From positions 1 through 48,412 of the forward strand of contig JACOEJ010000019.1 of the NCBI GenBank assembly GCA_024998645.1: 48,412 nucleotides of DNA. Direction: 5' to 3'. The notes under the pieces are model-generated. The model was not told where the DNA came from. It searched no databases and worked only from the letters and a program-made list of their open reading frames with translations. This document shows positions 30,679 through 40,631 of this stretch, one piece after another; the first letter of the stretch is position 1, and every line of letters starts with the position of its first letter. This DNA is from Nitrospira sp. (GTDB taxonomy: Bacteria; Nitrospirota; Nitrospiria; Nitrospirales; Nitrospiraceae). A program made the translations under genes and the position numbers.

Positions 30679-30906
30679 TCAGCCGCCGATCTTGCGCCAG
30701 ATAAACGGGGTCAGATAATAGGCCACGAAGGAAAGCAGCACCCCTATCACCGCACCGAAGAGACTCGCCACGTAGAGCCCGGCGAAGGGGGACAGAAAGA
30801 CGATGAGGATCATCAGCAAGGCAAGAGACCGATGGCCTTCATAGAACCGCCGGCGGTGATCAGAGTTGAAGGAGTCCATGAAAGAAAGACCGGATGAGCT
30901 TGGCAT
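30679..30906 (-). CDS. Small two-TM membrane protein
   Basis: 'SLALLMILIVFLSPFAGLYVASLFGAVIGVLLSFVAYYLTPFIWRKI'; start uncertain (30906 or 30879). Confidence 0.55.
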   Translation of the reverse strand: MPSSSGLSFMDSFNSDHRRRFYEGHRSLALLMILIVFLSPFAGLYVASLFGAVIGVLLSFVAYYLTPFIWRKIGG

Positions 30907-31022
30907 AGGCGGAGTATAGAACAACGCCCGCACGCAATGCATGCGGGACAGAACGCGCTTCCCTGATGAATGCCTGCACCTGGCAGGAGCGAAAGAACCT
31001 GCTCTTCGGACAGGCCGCGCGG

Positions 31023-31682
31023 TCAGCGCACCCAGGGTGGCGTAGCCGGAGGTGGAGGCACAGACTGATCGAACAGGTCAGAGGGCCTCGGGGACGGATC
31101 CGGAGGCAGCGGCAGCCCCGGCGTGGATGCCGGGCGTCTAAATCGGACCACGAGCCCGCCCATCACGTCCCATTCCCGGAAATTCTTCCGTACCGACTGC
31201 GGATGCCGATTGTGGCACTCGACACAGGACCGGACCAGCGCCAGATCCGCCGACACCGCGGTGAAATGATCCCCGTCAGGAAAACTGAGAAAGCTCTGCT
31301 GTCGATCCTTCTCCAGCTGAATCAATGCCTTGGTTTCCGCCGGAGTTCTCGGCCGGTTCGCCGGATTGATCGGCGTCAGGCTGATCAGGCCGATCTCGAC
31401 CGACGTCACCTGTCCGGCAGCCGCCTTGACGAACTGCGCGGGGAGCGGAATAAAATGCGCGTCCCGCTCCCAGTCCTCGCGCGGCTCGGGGCCCGCCCCG
31501 CGCGTATGCTCCACCACATGCAGCACATAGGCGGTGCGAAACGCCTTCACCACATCGAGCACAATGCGGGCCGTCTGCTCATAGGTCTGCTCATATGACG
31601 GATCGGCCGAGGTGACAGAAGCCGCAAAAACCATGAACCAACCGGCCAAGCCCGCTGCCAGCCCGAGGTGACGCGTTGACAT
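31023..31682 (-). CDS. Tll0287-like/DUF3365 heme-binding periplasmic protein
   Basis: Signal peptide; 'LALVRSCVECHNRHPQSVRKNFREWDVMGGLVV' with CxxCH. Confidence 0.78.
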   Translation of the reverse strand: MSTRHLGLAAGLAGWFMVFAASVTSADPSYEQTYEQTARIVLDVVKAFRTAYVLHVVEHTRGAGPEPREDWERDAHFIPLPAQFVKAAAGQVTSVEIGLISLTPINPANRPRTPAETKALIQLEKDRQQSFLSFPDGDHFTAVSADLALVRSCVECHNRHPQSVRKNFREWDVMGGLVVRFRRPASTPGLPLPPDPSPRPSDLFDQSVPPPPATPPWVR

Positions 31683-31801
31683 CGCACGATCCTCCCGGAA
31701 AATCCGACAACGGACAGGACAAACGGCAGAAAAACCGACTGCCTCGGAAGGAATCAGCTCAGAACAACGAGGCGCCCGATTAAACTCGATCGGAGCGCAG
31801 A

Positions 31802-32365
31802 TCACTCCCGATAGGCGAAAGAAATCATCGGGGTCCAGTGCTCGTTCCCATACCCGTCGATAAAACAGGCCCGCCCTTGCAAGAGCTCCCCCTTCTGCCT
31901 GACCGGGGGAATAATCAGCCAATCCGCCCGCCCTTCCGTCAGTCCGCGTGACGGAATATCGGTGTGACCATACAGATACCCCTGGGCCTGGCGCACGAGG
32001 ATATTGCCTTCAACCCGATGGGACGTAGGGATAAACCAATACCGCGACCCATACACCACCAGATAGGTCTTGGGAACCAGGACCGGCTCACTGCTGATAT
32101 TCGTAAAGAAAAACTCCCCGACCACCTGCATGCAGGGAGCACGGTCCTTCTGCCCCATCTCCCACCACACGTTGGCCGCCTGCGCCGGCAAGACCACCAG
32201 CGTATGCTTCGGCACCCTCCAATACACCCGCGCCACACGCCTGTTGAGCGCATCCAACCATCCACGCACCCCGAGCTGCCAGAGGCGATACACACTACCT
32301 ATCGCCACGACCAGGGAGACCCCTGCCCCGATAAGCGCCAGAAATTGTTCCAACCCGTCAGGCAT
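31802..32365 (-). CDS. Hypothetical membrane-anchored protein
   Basis: 187 aa; N-terminal TM 'FLALIGAGVSLVVAIGSVYRLW'. Confidence 0.5.
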   Translation of the reverse strand: MPDGLEQFLALIGAGVSLVVAIGSVYRLWQLGVRGWLDALNRRVARVYWRVPKHTLVVLPAQAANVWWEMGQKDRAPCMQVVGEFFFTNISSEPVLVPKTYLVVYGSRYWFIPTSHRVEGNILVRQAQGYLYGHTDIPSRGLTEGRADWLIIPPVRQKGELLQGRACFIDGYGNEHWTPMISFAYRE

Positions 32366-32560
32366 AACCGTGCATCCTATCGAAAATCCCGGCAACCGCT
32401 TCTCTCAAGCCCGCCACGAAACGACCGGGGGAGTTTCCATATCAATTCTGTTCGTGACCTGGCAACAACTTTTTCGCCCGACGATCACATTCGCCCCGGC
32501 GAGTCTCGCACAAACCGCGGGCGCCCGTCGAACCAGGCATGCGCCTCGCCCGGCGCCCCT

Positions 32561-32839
32561 TTAGCGCGGAAGCTCGTCTGACAAGAGACGCTGCGCCTGC
32601 GCGATCGCCTTCAGCAATGCAGTCCGTTCCTTGTGCCGTTGCTTCGAGGCCGGCACGCCCGCCACAAAGCGTTCTGCCGCTGCCGTCAGATTCTGTAGCA
32701 TCCCGGTCAGATCCTCTGACGCAGGAACCTCCGCCTTCGACGCCGCTCGGGCCAGCGCAAGCCTTCGCCGGGGCCCCACATACATCTGCGGCGCAATCGG
32801 ATTATCCTTTTCCAACTCGGGTCGTCGAAATACTCCCAT
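32561..32839 (-). CDS. Small hypothetical protein
   Basis: 92 aa, AGGAGG-like site upstream; no recognisable domain. Confidence 0.4.
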   Translation of the reverse strand: MGVFRRPELEKDNPIAPQMYVGPRRRLALARAASKAEVPASEDLTGMLQNLTAAAERFVAGVPASKQRHKERTALLKAIAQAQRLLSDELPR

Positions 32840-32924
32840 AATTCCTCCTCACGATCAGACGATGAGAAATAATTCGCCCACTGTACTCGATTCCCGGCGG
32901 GAATTGCATCGGGTCTCAAGAGGC

Positions 32925-33110
32925 CTAACGCTCCATCACGGCGTTGTGACTCTCCTCATTCATCGACCGTCCCTCATCATGCTTGGCCGGTTTCACGGTC
33001 GACGTATGCTTCCCCGCTTCCGACGGCGCGGCGGGACGAGGGCCGGAGGCCGTGCAGCCGGTGACGGCAAACAGGAACAGCGACAGGGCGAACGCAGTCA
33101 TCGTCGACAT
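32925..33110 (-). CDS. Small putative lipoprotein
   Basis: 'MSTMTAFALSLFLFAVTGCTASG' lipobox; AAGGAGG upstream. Confidence 0.55.
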   Translation of the reverse strand: MSTMTAFALSLFLFAVTGCTASGPRPAAPSEAGKHTSTVKPAKHDEGRSMNEESHNAVMER

Positions 33111-33297
33111 AATGACCTCCTTGGACCGATGCGCAGGTGGCATGTGCATGAGTCTCGCACGGCGAGGGGTCGTCAGTCGAACGTGGGGATGCGCCGCATT
33201 GAGGAAAGACTCGGCAGACTCATCCCCCGCTGGAGGTCGGCACCCGTCTATCGGCGTTGCGGGAAGATCAGGGAAGCAGAGCCTCCGGAACGCCCGG

Positions 33298-35265
33298 CTA
33301 TCCGCCGGTCTTGCTCGATCCGACGGCCACGCGATAGAGGGCCGCGCCCACCAGCGCGACGATCATCAGACCGGGCCACCCGCCGAACGGAGGCACGTCG
33401 AAGAGGGTGAAGGGATCGGCACCGAGGCCGGGCCAGAGCGCGGTCAGCGCAATCGGGACGGCCAGCAAAATACCCATGAGGGCTTCACCGGTAATCAACC
33501 CGGCGGCAAACAGCAGCCCCCGCCGCGACGGATCATCGCCCCACCCGGCCGCCCGTTTCGCCAGCTCTGCGATCACTCCGCCCGCGAAAATAGCGGCGGA
33601 GAGTTTCAGCGGCAGATAGATGCCCAGCGCCACGGCGAGCACCGGAAGCCGGAAGTCGCCGCCGCGCCGTTCCAATAACCGGTCCGCGAAAATCACCAGC
33701 AGGCCGATCGCCGCGCCTAGTCCCACGAGCGCCCAGGGCAGTCCGGCGCCGAATACGCTTCGCGTGAGACTCGCCATCAGCGTCGCCTGCGGGGCGCTCA
33801 GCGGATGCGGGTGCGCGACCGTCGGCTCGCCGATGCCGTACTTGGCCTGGAGCAGCGACAGCACCGGGACCAACACCACAGCGCCGGTCACCACGCCGAC
33901 CACCTGCATCACTTGCTGCTTCCAGGGCGTCGCCCCGACCAAATGACCGGTCTTCAAATCTTGCAGATTGTCGCCCCCCATCGCGGCGGCGCAACAGACC
34001 ACCGCCCCGATCACCAGCGCCGCCGCCGGTCCGGCCGGATGTCCGGCCCCCATGAACAGGACGAGCAGAAGCGCGGCCAGCATGATCGTCGCGATCGTCA
34101 CGCCCGACACTGGATTGCTGGAACTCCCCACCAGGCCTGCCATGTAAGCGGCCACCGACGAAAAAAGAAACGCCGCGACCGCCATCACGATCGTCATCAG
34201 GATGCCGATCACCGGACTGTCCACGACCGTCGAATAGATCCAGGCTATCGGGATCAGAGACAACCCGAAGGGCACCACGATCCACCAGAGCGACGCATCC
34301 TGCTCCGTCCTGGGCACCACCGCTCCGCCGCCGAACGCGCGCGAGGCCTGGTAACTGGCCCGGAGCGTCTGCAGACTCCGCCACACCGGCTCGCGCAACC
34401 GCGTCAGCGTCCAGAGTCCACCCGTCAGCATCGCTCCGATGCCGACGTAGCGGATCTGCCCGCTCCAGATCGCCATCGCCGCCGCCAGTCCCGTCTTATC
34501 GGGCGGCAGTCCATGCAGCAGCCCATAGGCCGGCATCAAGATCAGCCAGCCCAGCACACCGCCGAGAAACACGACCACCGCCGTCGGCAGGCCGATGATG
34601 AACCCCACCGCCAGCAGCGCGGGCGAGAGATTGATCCCCGCATACATCACCGTGCGCCCGACCGTGGCAGCCCCTTCCAGCGCCTCCGTCCACAGGCGTA
34701 ACCCGCTCTCTCCGAACTTCACCGCCCCGCCGAGGACCGCCGCCGACAACAGCGCCCGGAAATCGCCGGCCGCATGATCCTGTCCGGCATGGCCTCGACC
34801 AGCCGCCGCAACCTTCAAGACCTCCGCCGTCGCCACCCCTTCGGGAAACCGCAAGCGGGCTGTTACGATCAGCGCCCGCCGCAACGGAATGGTAAAGAGC
34901 ACGCCGAGCAATCCCCCGACCGTGGCGATCAGAACCGTCGGCCAGTACTCGAAGGTAGACCAATAGCCCACCAGCAACAGCGCGGGAATCGTGAAGATGA
35001 CTCCGGCCGCCAGCGCCTCGCCGGAGGATGCGGCGGTTTGGACGATATTGTTTTCGAGAATGTTCGATTGCCGGAACAGACGCAGAATCGCCATCGAGGC
35101 GACCGCAGCGGGAATCGAGGCCGACACCGTCATGCCGGCGAAAAGGCCCAGATAGGCGTTCGCGGCAGCCAGAACGGCCGCAAGGATCACCGAGAGCACG
35201 ACCGCCCTGAAGGTGATTTCAGGGAGCGAAACGGAAGCAGGGACGACGGGCCTGTCGTCTTTCAT
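33298..35265 (-). CDS. OPT family oligopeptide transporter
   Basis: 655 aa polytopic; 'EITFRAVVLSVILAAVLAAANAYLGLFAGMTVSASIPAAV', 'GGDNLQDLKTGHLVGATPWKQQ'. Confidence 0.9.
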   Translation of the reverse strand: MKDDRPVVPASVSLPEITFRAVVLSVILAAVLAAANAYLGLFAGMTVSASIPAAVASMAILRLFRQSNILENNIVQTAASSGEALAAGVIFTIPALLLVGYWSTFEYWPTVLIATVGGLLGVLFTIPLRRALIVTARLRFPEGVATAEVLKVAAAGRGHAGQDHAAGDFRALLSAAVLGGAVKFGESGLRLWTEALEGAATVGRTVMYAGINLSPALLAVGFIIGLPTAVVVFLGGVLGWLILMPAYGLLHGLPPDKTGLAAAMAIWSGQIRYVGIGAMLTGGLWTLTRLREPVWRSLQTLRASYQASRAFGGGAVVPRTEQDASLWWIVVPFGLSLIPIAWIYSTVVDSPVIGILMTIVMAVAAFLFSSVAAYMAGLVGSSSNPVSGVTIATIMLAALLLVLFMGAGHPAGPAAALVIGAVVCCAAAMGGDNLQDLKTGHLVGATPWKQQVMQVVGVVTGAVVLVPVLSLLQAKYGIGEPTVAHPHPLSAPQATLMASLTRSVFGAGLPWALVGLGAAIGLLVIFADRLLERRGGDFRLPVLAVALGIYLPLKLSAAIFAGGVIAELAKRAAGWGDDPSRRGLLFAAGLITGEALMGILLAVPIALTALWPGLGADPFTLFDVPPFGGWPGLMIVALVGAALYRVAVGSSKTGG

Positions 35266-35437
35266 GAACCAGGTCGAACCGGGAAGACCGCGACCATAGG
35301 ATGAACCCGCATGCCGGTGGAAGACTGCCTGCCGACCGATGAAACAGCCGCCCCATCATAACCCAGCGCAGAAAAAACGCAACCGGCACCAGACGGCTTT
35401 CGGTCAGACTCCGGTCGGTTGATGGCGAAATCCGCGT

Positions 35438-36826
35438 TCAGTGCGCGAGCTTCTTTTTGATGGCACTCAGGTTCTCAGGGGTCGATCGCACCCGGACCGT
35501 GAGGCCGTCGGCATCATAGGCTTCGGAAAGGATACGCATCTTGGCGCGGATCTCTGCCATGACCCCTTGAGCCGTAAACGGAATCCGTAATTCCTCATCG
35601 AGCATATCGCTCTCAAAGTACCCCATGATGCGTTCACGGAGCGCCTGCAGATCGTCCTTGCTTCTCGTGGACAGAAAGAAGGCATCGGGATATTCCGCCT
35701 TCAGTGCCGCGAGCTCCTCCGGTCCGAGACGATCCCGTTTATTCAACAGCAAGAGGCTGGGAATATCCGTAGCGCCGACTTCGGCTAACACCTTCCGCGT
35801 GACGTCGAGTTGGGATCGAAAGGAGGGATCTGAGGCATCGACGACAAACAGCAACAGCGAGGCACAGGCCGCTTCATCCAGCGTCGACTTGAACGACGCC
35901 ACCAGGTCATGCGGGAGCTTTTTGATGAATCCCACCGTATCGGACATGAGCACTTTGGGACGCGTGTCGGGATAGAGAGGCCGGATCGTGGTATCGAGCG
36001 TGGCGAACAGCTTGTCGGCCACGAGCACCTCGATGCCCGTCATCGCGCGCATCAGCGAGGATTTTCCGGCATTGGTGTACCCGACGAGCGCGACCGTCAA
36101 TTCGTGTTCCCGCCTCGCGCGGCGCGTCTGATGCTCGTCCCCGATCGCCGCCAATTCCGCCCTGAGTTCTTTCATGCGATCGCGGATTCTGCGCTTATCG
36201 AGCTCAAGACTCGTCTCTCCGGCCCCTTTGCCGCCGACTCCCCCGCCTTGCCGCTCGCTGCCGCCGCCGGTTTCACGTAAACGCGGGGCAAGATAGTTGA
36301 GCCGCGCGATCTCCACCTGGAGCCTGGCCGCTCTGGTTCGCGCGTGCCGGCTGAAAATCTCAATGATGACTCCGGTACGATCGAGCACAGGCACGCCGGC
36401 GGCTCGTTCAAGGTTTTTCAATTGTGACGGCGACAGATCACAGTCCACGATGACGATCTGCGCCTGTTCGCGAGGGCCGGGGACGGCCTCGATCGTGTCA
36501 TCCGCTTCGTCGTCGTCAGATTCCTCCGTGAGGTCCGAGTCCGCCCCCTCGAATTTCGACGCCGCCTTGTGCTTCGGCCGTTCAAACGCCGATTCGACTT
36601 TCCCGGAACCACCGGTCCACAAGGCCAATTCGGCAAGCTTGCCCTGCCCCAGGACCGCCGCATACTTATCGGAACTACGTTTTTGCGTCACCTGGCCCAC
36701 GACCGTGTAACCGAGGGTTTTCACAAGACGTGTGAGCTCTTGTAGAGAACTGTCCAGCTCCTCCGCGGTCACACGAGGGGTACGGATCGCCACAAGAACG
36801 GCATTCGATTGTGCGGACTTCGACAT
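35438..36826 (-). CDS. hflX: GTPase HflX
   Basis: 'LVKTLGYTVVGQVTQKR', 'GYTNAGKSSLMRAMTG', 'DTTIRPL', 'LMSDTVGFIKKLPHDLVASFKSTLDE', 'NKRD'. Confidence 0.93.
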   Translation of the reverse strand: MSKSAQSNAVLVAIRTPRVTAEELDSSLQELTRLVKTLGYTVVGQVTQKRSSDKYAAVLGQGKLAELALWTGGSGKVESAFERPKHKAASKFEGADSDLTEESDDDEADDTIEAVPGPREQAQIVIVDCDLSPSQLKNLERAAGVPVLDRTGVIIEIFSRHARTRAARLQVEIARLNYLAPRLRETGGGSERQGGGVGGKGAGETSLELDKRRIRDRMKELRAELAAIGDEHQTRRARREHELTVALVGYTNAGKSSLMRAMTGIEVLVADKLFATLDTTIRPLYPDTRPKVLMSDTVGFIKKLPHDLVASFKSTLDEAACASLLLFVVDASDPSFRSQLDVTRKVLAEVGATDIPSLLLLNKRDRLGPEELAALKAEYPDAFFLSTRSKDDLQALRERIMGYFESDMLDEELRIPFTAQGVMAEIRAKMRILSEAYDADGLTVRVRSTPENLSAIKKKLAH

Positions 36827-37172
36827 CGCTGGCTTTTCCTTGGCTACATGTTGGTGAGGGGGTTGCATCTTAACAGGGCATTTCGGGTTAAGGCCAGCTC
36901 GCGCCGCAGGATCTCTATAAGACTCCCAGCCATCATTAGCGTGACAACCTCGATGAGATGCCCCGGAGAGGATGACGTGGCGGGGGTGACTGTATGACGA
37001 GCGCGATCTGTCTCCCCTCGCCTACAGCCAGGCATTTCGGCCATGCTGTGGGAACTACCGACCTCCCCGATAGTGCAGAACAATTCCTGCAACCTCCAAG
37101 GGCACAGATGTTGCTGACTTATTCGCGTAGCGTCATGCATCGTTATCATTCCGTTGCCCATGGAGGTTACGC

Positions 37173-37691
37173 ATGTGGGGATCGAAAAAGAAGACCGAGG
37201 CCAAGACGAATACCGAGCACTTCACCGTCCTGGGGAAAGACGTCACGTTCAAAGGCATCGTCCATTTCGAAGGCACCGTCCAACTCGACAGTTGCTTCGA
37301 AGGAGAGATTCACACCAAGGGTGTCCTCGTCGTGGGCGAACATGCCGTCATCCGGGGAACCGTCTCAGTCGGCACCCTCATCAGCAGCGGCAGGATCCAC
37401 GGCGCTATCACCGCCGCCGCCAAAGTACAGCTGCTTAAAACCGCCGTGCAGATCGGCGACGTGCAGGCCCCTGTGTTCTCTCTCGAAGAAGGCGCCTACT
37501 TTAGAGGCCAGACCAACATGGGCCCCCGTCCGTCGGTGGATGGTGCATCAGACTTCATCAACGCCCTGCCGGATCAGGCCCTGTGGGAGAACGCCGAGAA
37601 CTGCCGCGTTCCTGACAGCGACACAGAGCCCAGACAGTTGGCCTACGACCAGGTGCAGGAAGAACTCATCCATCGCTCCGTGCCGCATTGA
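37173..37691 (+). CDS. Bactofilin family polymer-forming protein
   Basis: 'FTVLGKDVTFKGIVHFEGTVQLDSCFEGEIHTKGVLVVGEHAVIRGTVSVGTLISSGRIHGAITAAAKVQL'. Confidence 0.88.
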   Translation: MWGSKKKTEAKTNTEHFTVLGKDVTFKGIVHFEGTVQLDSCFEGEIHTKGVLVVGEHAVIRGTVSVGTLISSGRIHGAITAAAKVQLLKTAVQIGDVQAPVFSLEEGAYFRGQTNMGPRPSVDGASDFINALPDQALWENAENCRVPDSDTEPRQLAYDQVQEELIHRSVPH

Positions 37692-37821
37692 CCAGCACAC
37701 TGCAGCAGAGCTGAGGGAGAGGAGCACGGTGCCTCGCCATCAGCGATGTGGAGAGAACTGATACTCAGAGGCGGATGATGCTATGAAGCCCCCCGCCTAT
37801 GCCTTCTTCGAATTGCCCACC

Positions 37822-38739
37822 CTATTCCCGATGGAACATTCTCCGCAGCCGTGCAATATCGCCTTCTTCTCCTCCCAGCCGGTGCAGCATCCGGTGGCAA
37901 TTCGCGCAGACCGTGACGAGGTCATGGCTTGACGACACCACACTCTCCGCCAGCTGTGCCAGCGGAAGCACATGATGCGCTTCCGCAAAGCCACTCCCGA
38001 TCTCGCCATACACTTCTCTGAACGACATTTCACAGACCTGGCATCTGAACTGATCCCGCCGGAGACAGTGCTCAACCGAAAGACGATCCTGTTCACGGGC
38101 CAGATGCTGGCGCACGGCATGACGGTTTACCACTCGAACGTAGTCCTGCTCGCGATCACTCTCGCGTGGCGGCGCGTCGGGCTGCCGGCTCTTGATGACA
38201 CTCTCAAAAAAACCCGTGGCCTGCCCCACAAGGATCCGGATGTTCCCCGGGTCCTCCGGAAGCATCGATCCAAACTGCCCGTAATAGGAATAATCGCCCT
38301 CACTCTCGTGGAATTCTTCATAGATTGGCCGGTCATATTCGCTGGAGCCTAACGGTTTCTTGAGCACATAGTCCGATCGTGAGCCGGAAGCGAGCCGCAT
38401 GTCCTTTTCATTCAATTGCCGGACAGAACGAAGCGACTCCGGCAAGACGGCGATTTTCCTCCGCAGCTTGTCCGCCTGCGCAGCATAGAACCCGTACCAC
38501 AGTCTCCGCTGACCTTCTCGAGCCCATTCGCAGTACCAGATTTCCAATCTCGGCTCCCCCAACCCCAACGATCCCAGCTCCACACGCCACCCGTTGGTGT
38601 GAGACTCTTTCAGCGGCAGCTTGGTGCGCAACCGGATCAATCGGCCAAGACGTCCCGACAGCTCCCGATGCAACTCGTCCGCAACCAACTTCAGGCGCTT
38701 CATATCCTCCACATCTCGCACGCCATCTCTCATTACCAC
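37822..38739 (-). CDS. HNH endonuclease with uncharacterised N-terminal domain
   Basis: C-terminal HNH: 'CLRRDQFRCQVCEMSFREVYGEIGSGFAEAHHVLPLAQ...DLVTVCANCHRMLHR'. Confidence 0.82.
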   Translation of the reverse strand: MVMRDGVRDVEDMKRLKLVADELHRELSGRLGRLIRLRTKLPLKESHTNGWRVELGSLGLGEPRLEIWYCEWAREGQRRLWYGFYAAQADKLRRKIAVLPESLRSVRQLNEKDMRLASGSRSDYVLKKPLGSSEYDRPIYEEFHESEGDYSYYGQFGSMLPEDPGNIRILVGQATGFFESVIKSRQPDAPPRESDREQDYVRVVNRHAVRQHLAREQDRLSVEHCLRRDQFRCQVCEMSFREVYGEIGSGFAEAHHVLPLAQLAESVVSSSHDLVTVCANCHRMLHRLGGEEGDIARLRRMFHRE

Positions 38740-39019
38740 TCTCCTTCAACACACCATGTAACGATGAATCATGAACTGAACCGCGCCATTCCTACCTCGC
38801 TGAGCCACAGCAGTCGCCATCCTGACGATACCCGCCATCACCAGCCCAGCGCACTCTACCCTATTCTCAACCTGTTGTGGCCCTCACTCCCACCGTTGTT
38901 TCCCCGCCCCCGGTTACAGAATATTTACCCTCCTGCTACGTGCCTGTAACATCCCGCTGCCACACTTATCCTGACGGATTGCTCTTCAGAACCATCACGT
39001 ACGTAGCCCGAAGGAGGAG

Positions 39020-39112
39020 ATGGACACCATGACACTCAAAGCCTGTTTCAAATCTCTCGGACTCTTTGCCTGGGCCATCGTTGTCGGGGTGCTTGAAAGG
39101 TGGCCCCGTTAG
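39020..39112 (+). CDS. Micro-ORF with strong RBS (30 aa), possibly truncated
   Basis: AAGGAGGAG-ATG; MDTMTLKACFKSLGLFAWAIVVGVLERWPR*. Confidence 0.3.
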   Translation: MDTMTLKACFKSLGLFAWAIVVGVLERWPR

Positions 39113-39142
39113 AAGGAACGAGAACCTCACGACCTTGGACAG

Positions 39143-39217
39143 TCAGTTCGTCAGAAATGCCTTCAGTACCTAGGCAATCACTGCCGCATCATCCACATAG
39201 CCGACCACAGGCACGAA
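39143..39217 (-). pseudogene. Fragment of a DUF1232 (YkvA-like) gene
   Basis: Minus-strand reading FVPVVGYVDDAAVIA*VLKAFLTN matches the C-terminal part of 40020..40418 ('FIPVVGYVDDAAVIAWVLKSI') with W changed to amber; about 75 nt near-direct repeat of 40052..40127. Confidence 0.75.
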
Positions 39218-39254
39218 CCATCGGCGGTGGGGGGGCTGAATGGCGCAGGACAAA

Positions 39255-39797
39255 TCAGGAACGGGTCAACGCCTGCCACGGTGCTGAGAGTCCAAGCTGA
39301 TCGGCCAGGGGAGAGATCGCTTGCAGATCGACTTGGCTTGGTTGGCACACGGCGAGGATCTGCCGGGCATCCAGGAGGTCCTGGGGACCACCGGCATATA
39401 ACTTGAGCAGAATCAACGACTGCCAAGAAACGACCGGCACAGCACAACCAAAGACCGACAGCGTAGTAATCCCGCTGAAGATCATCGCATTCCAGACCGA
39501 AGGCAGCACGATCAATTGAACCGGGATCGCCACGTCCTCAATCGTCACAGTCAGCTGGAACACACCGCGCAGAGGGTCGTCAGCATCACCGGCCTGATAC
39601 TCGGCGCCAAGATGGCAGGACAGGGCCACAGGATCTCCGACACCGAGCGCAAGAGCAAAGTCCAGATCGTGCGTCGCACGTGGAACGCCCCAGGCCGCGA
39701 CCGCAAAACCTCCGATCAAGGCATAACGGTCCAGGAGATGCTGGGAATGAGCGTCGTCAAGGCGACGCAGAATCTCGGTTAGCGCTTGGGCGAACAC
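39255..39797 (-). CDS. Nucleotidyltransferase-fold protein, TA-like toxin candidate
   Basis: 'YALIGGFAVAAWGVPRATHDLDFALAL' (GG...DxD) and alpha-rich C-terminus 'LILLKLYAGGPQDLLDARQIL'. Confidence 0.75.
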   Translation of the reverse strand: MFAQALTEILRRLDDAHSQHLLDRYALIGGFAVAAWGVPRATHDLDFALALGVGDPVALSCHLGAEYQAGDADDPLRGVFQLTVTIEDVAIPVQLIVLPSVWNAMIFSGITTLSVFGCAVPVVSWQSLILLKLYAGGPQDLLDARQILAVCQPSQVDLQAISPLADQLGLSAPWQALTRS

Positions 39798-39967
39798 GCG
39801 CGTTTTAACTCGTGGCAGGTGTCAGACAGTTCCAAGGCGAGCTGCAGCCGTTGAGCAGGAGAAAGCCGGCGCGCACTCTCGACGGTCTGCTGAGACATCT
39901 GCGCGCTGAGCGCACTCGTCCGGCGTGTGGGAGCGAACGGGCCTGACGATTTGGCTGGTTGACCCAT
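39779..39967 (-). CDS. Small antitoxin-like protein overlapping the nucleotidyltransferase start
   Basis: 62 aa; 'RRLSPAQRLQLALELSDTCHELKRA'; 19-nt overlap with the downstream gene. Confidence 0.5.
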   Translation of the reverse strand: MGQPAKSSGPFAPTRRTSALSAQMSQQTVESARRLSPAQRLQLALELSDTCHELKRACSPKR

Positions 39968-40019
39968 GGCGCCATTCTACACACATTGAAACAAGGAGGA
40001 AATACAATGGCAGACTCGG

Positions 40020-40418
40020 TCAAATCCCCTCTTCCCACATTCTGAAGTCCTTCAGTTCTTCGGCAATACTTTTCAGCACCCAGGCAATCACCGCCGCATC
40101 ATCCACATAGCCGACGACAGGAATGAAGTCTGGAATCACATCAAGTGGGCTGATGAGATACAGAATCGCCGCGACGATGGTCACGAGCTTGTGGACCGAG
40201 AGGCCTGTATAGGCACCGCTCACTGATGCTTTCAGGAGCCGCACCAATAATTGAAGGTCCTTCAACAGCTTCCCACCGCGACCCTGCGCAATCGAGACCG
40301 CCGCGGCCAACAGATAACGAAGCCGCTCTTTGTCCCTGAGATACTCCGCCGCCGCATGAGTGAACCCTCGAAACATTTTCAACGCCTTCAGGAGCATCGC
40401 TGGAGTCATTCTTTGCAT
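40020..40418 (-). CDS. YkvA family (DUF1232) protein
   Basis: 'LVTIVAAILYLISPLDVIPDFIPVVGYVDDAAVIAWVLKSI'; start at 40418 after GGAGGACGTA. Confidence 0.88.
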   Translation of the reverse strand: MQRMTPAMLLKALKMFRGFTHAAAEYLRDKERLRYLLAAAVSIAQGRGGKLLKDLQLLVRLLKASVSGAYTGLSVHKLVTIVAAILYLISPLDVIPDFIPVVGYVDDAAVIAWVLKSIAEELKDFRMWEEGI

Positions 40419-40631
40419 TACGTCCTCCATGAAGTGTGAATACTGCCCCTGCACACAATCAAGATTGAGGATAACAGGCAGTCCGCGAAGGATCAATTTG
40501 GGGAGAGGGGAAAGCATAGGCGTGAATCATCTGCGGCGTGGTGGGGCGGAAAGTTAGATGCGGGCGAGGCGTGCGGCGGCGTGACGACTGAAGCAGTTTC
40601 CGATTAATTGCCTTCTCCCTGTTCCTTCCCC

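Noticed and set aside
33805-34701. 298-aa plus-strand ORF, and similar long ORFs opposite the OPT gene (33533..34384 -, 34496..34963 -)
   Set aside because: Antisense or out-of-frame to the clear OPT transporter; Arg/His-rich composition typical of GC-rich shadow ORFs.
40007-40045. 12-codon ORF MADSVKSPLPTF with excellent RBS (AAGGAGGAAATACA)
   Set aside because: Too short to call as a gene and overlaps the 3' end of the DUF1232 CDS; mentioned only as a possible truncated gene start at the insertion edge.
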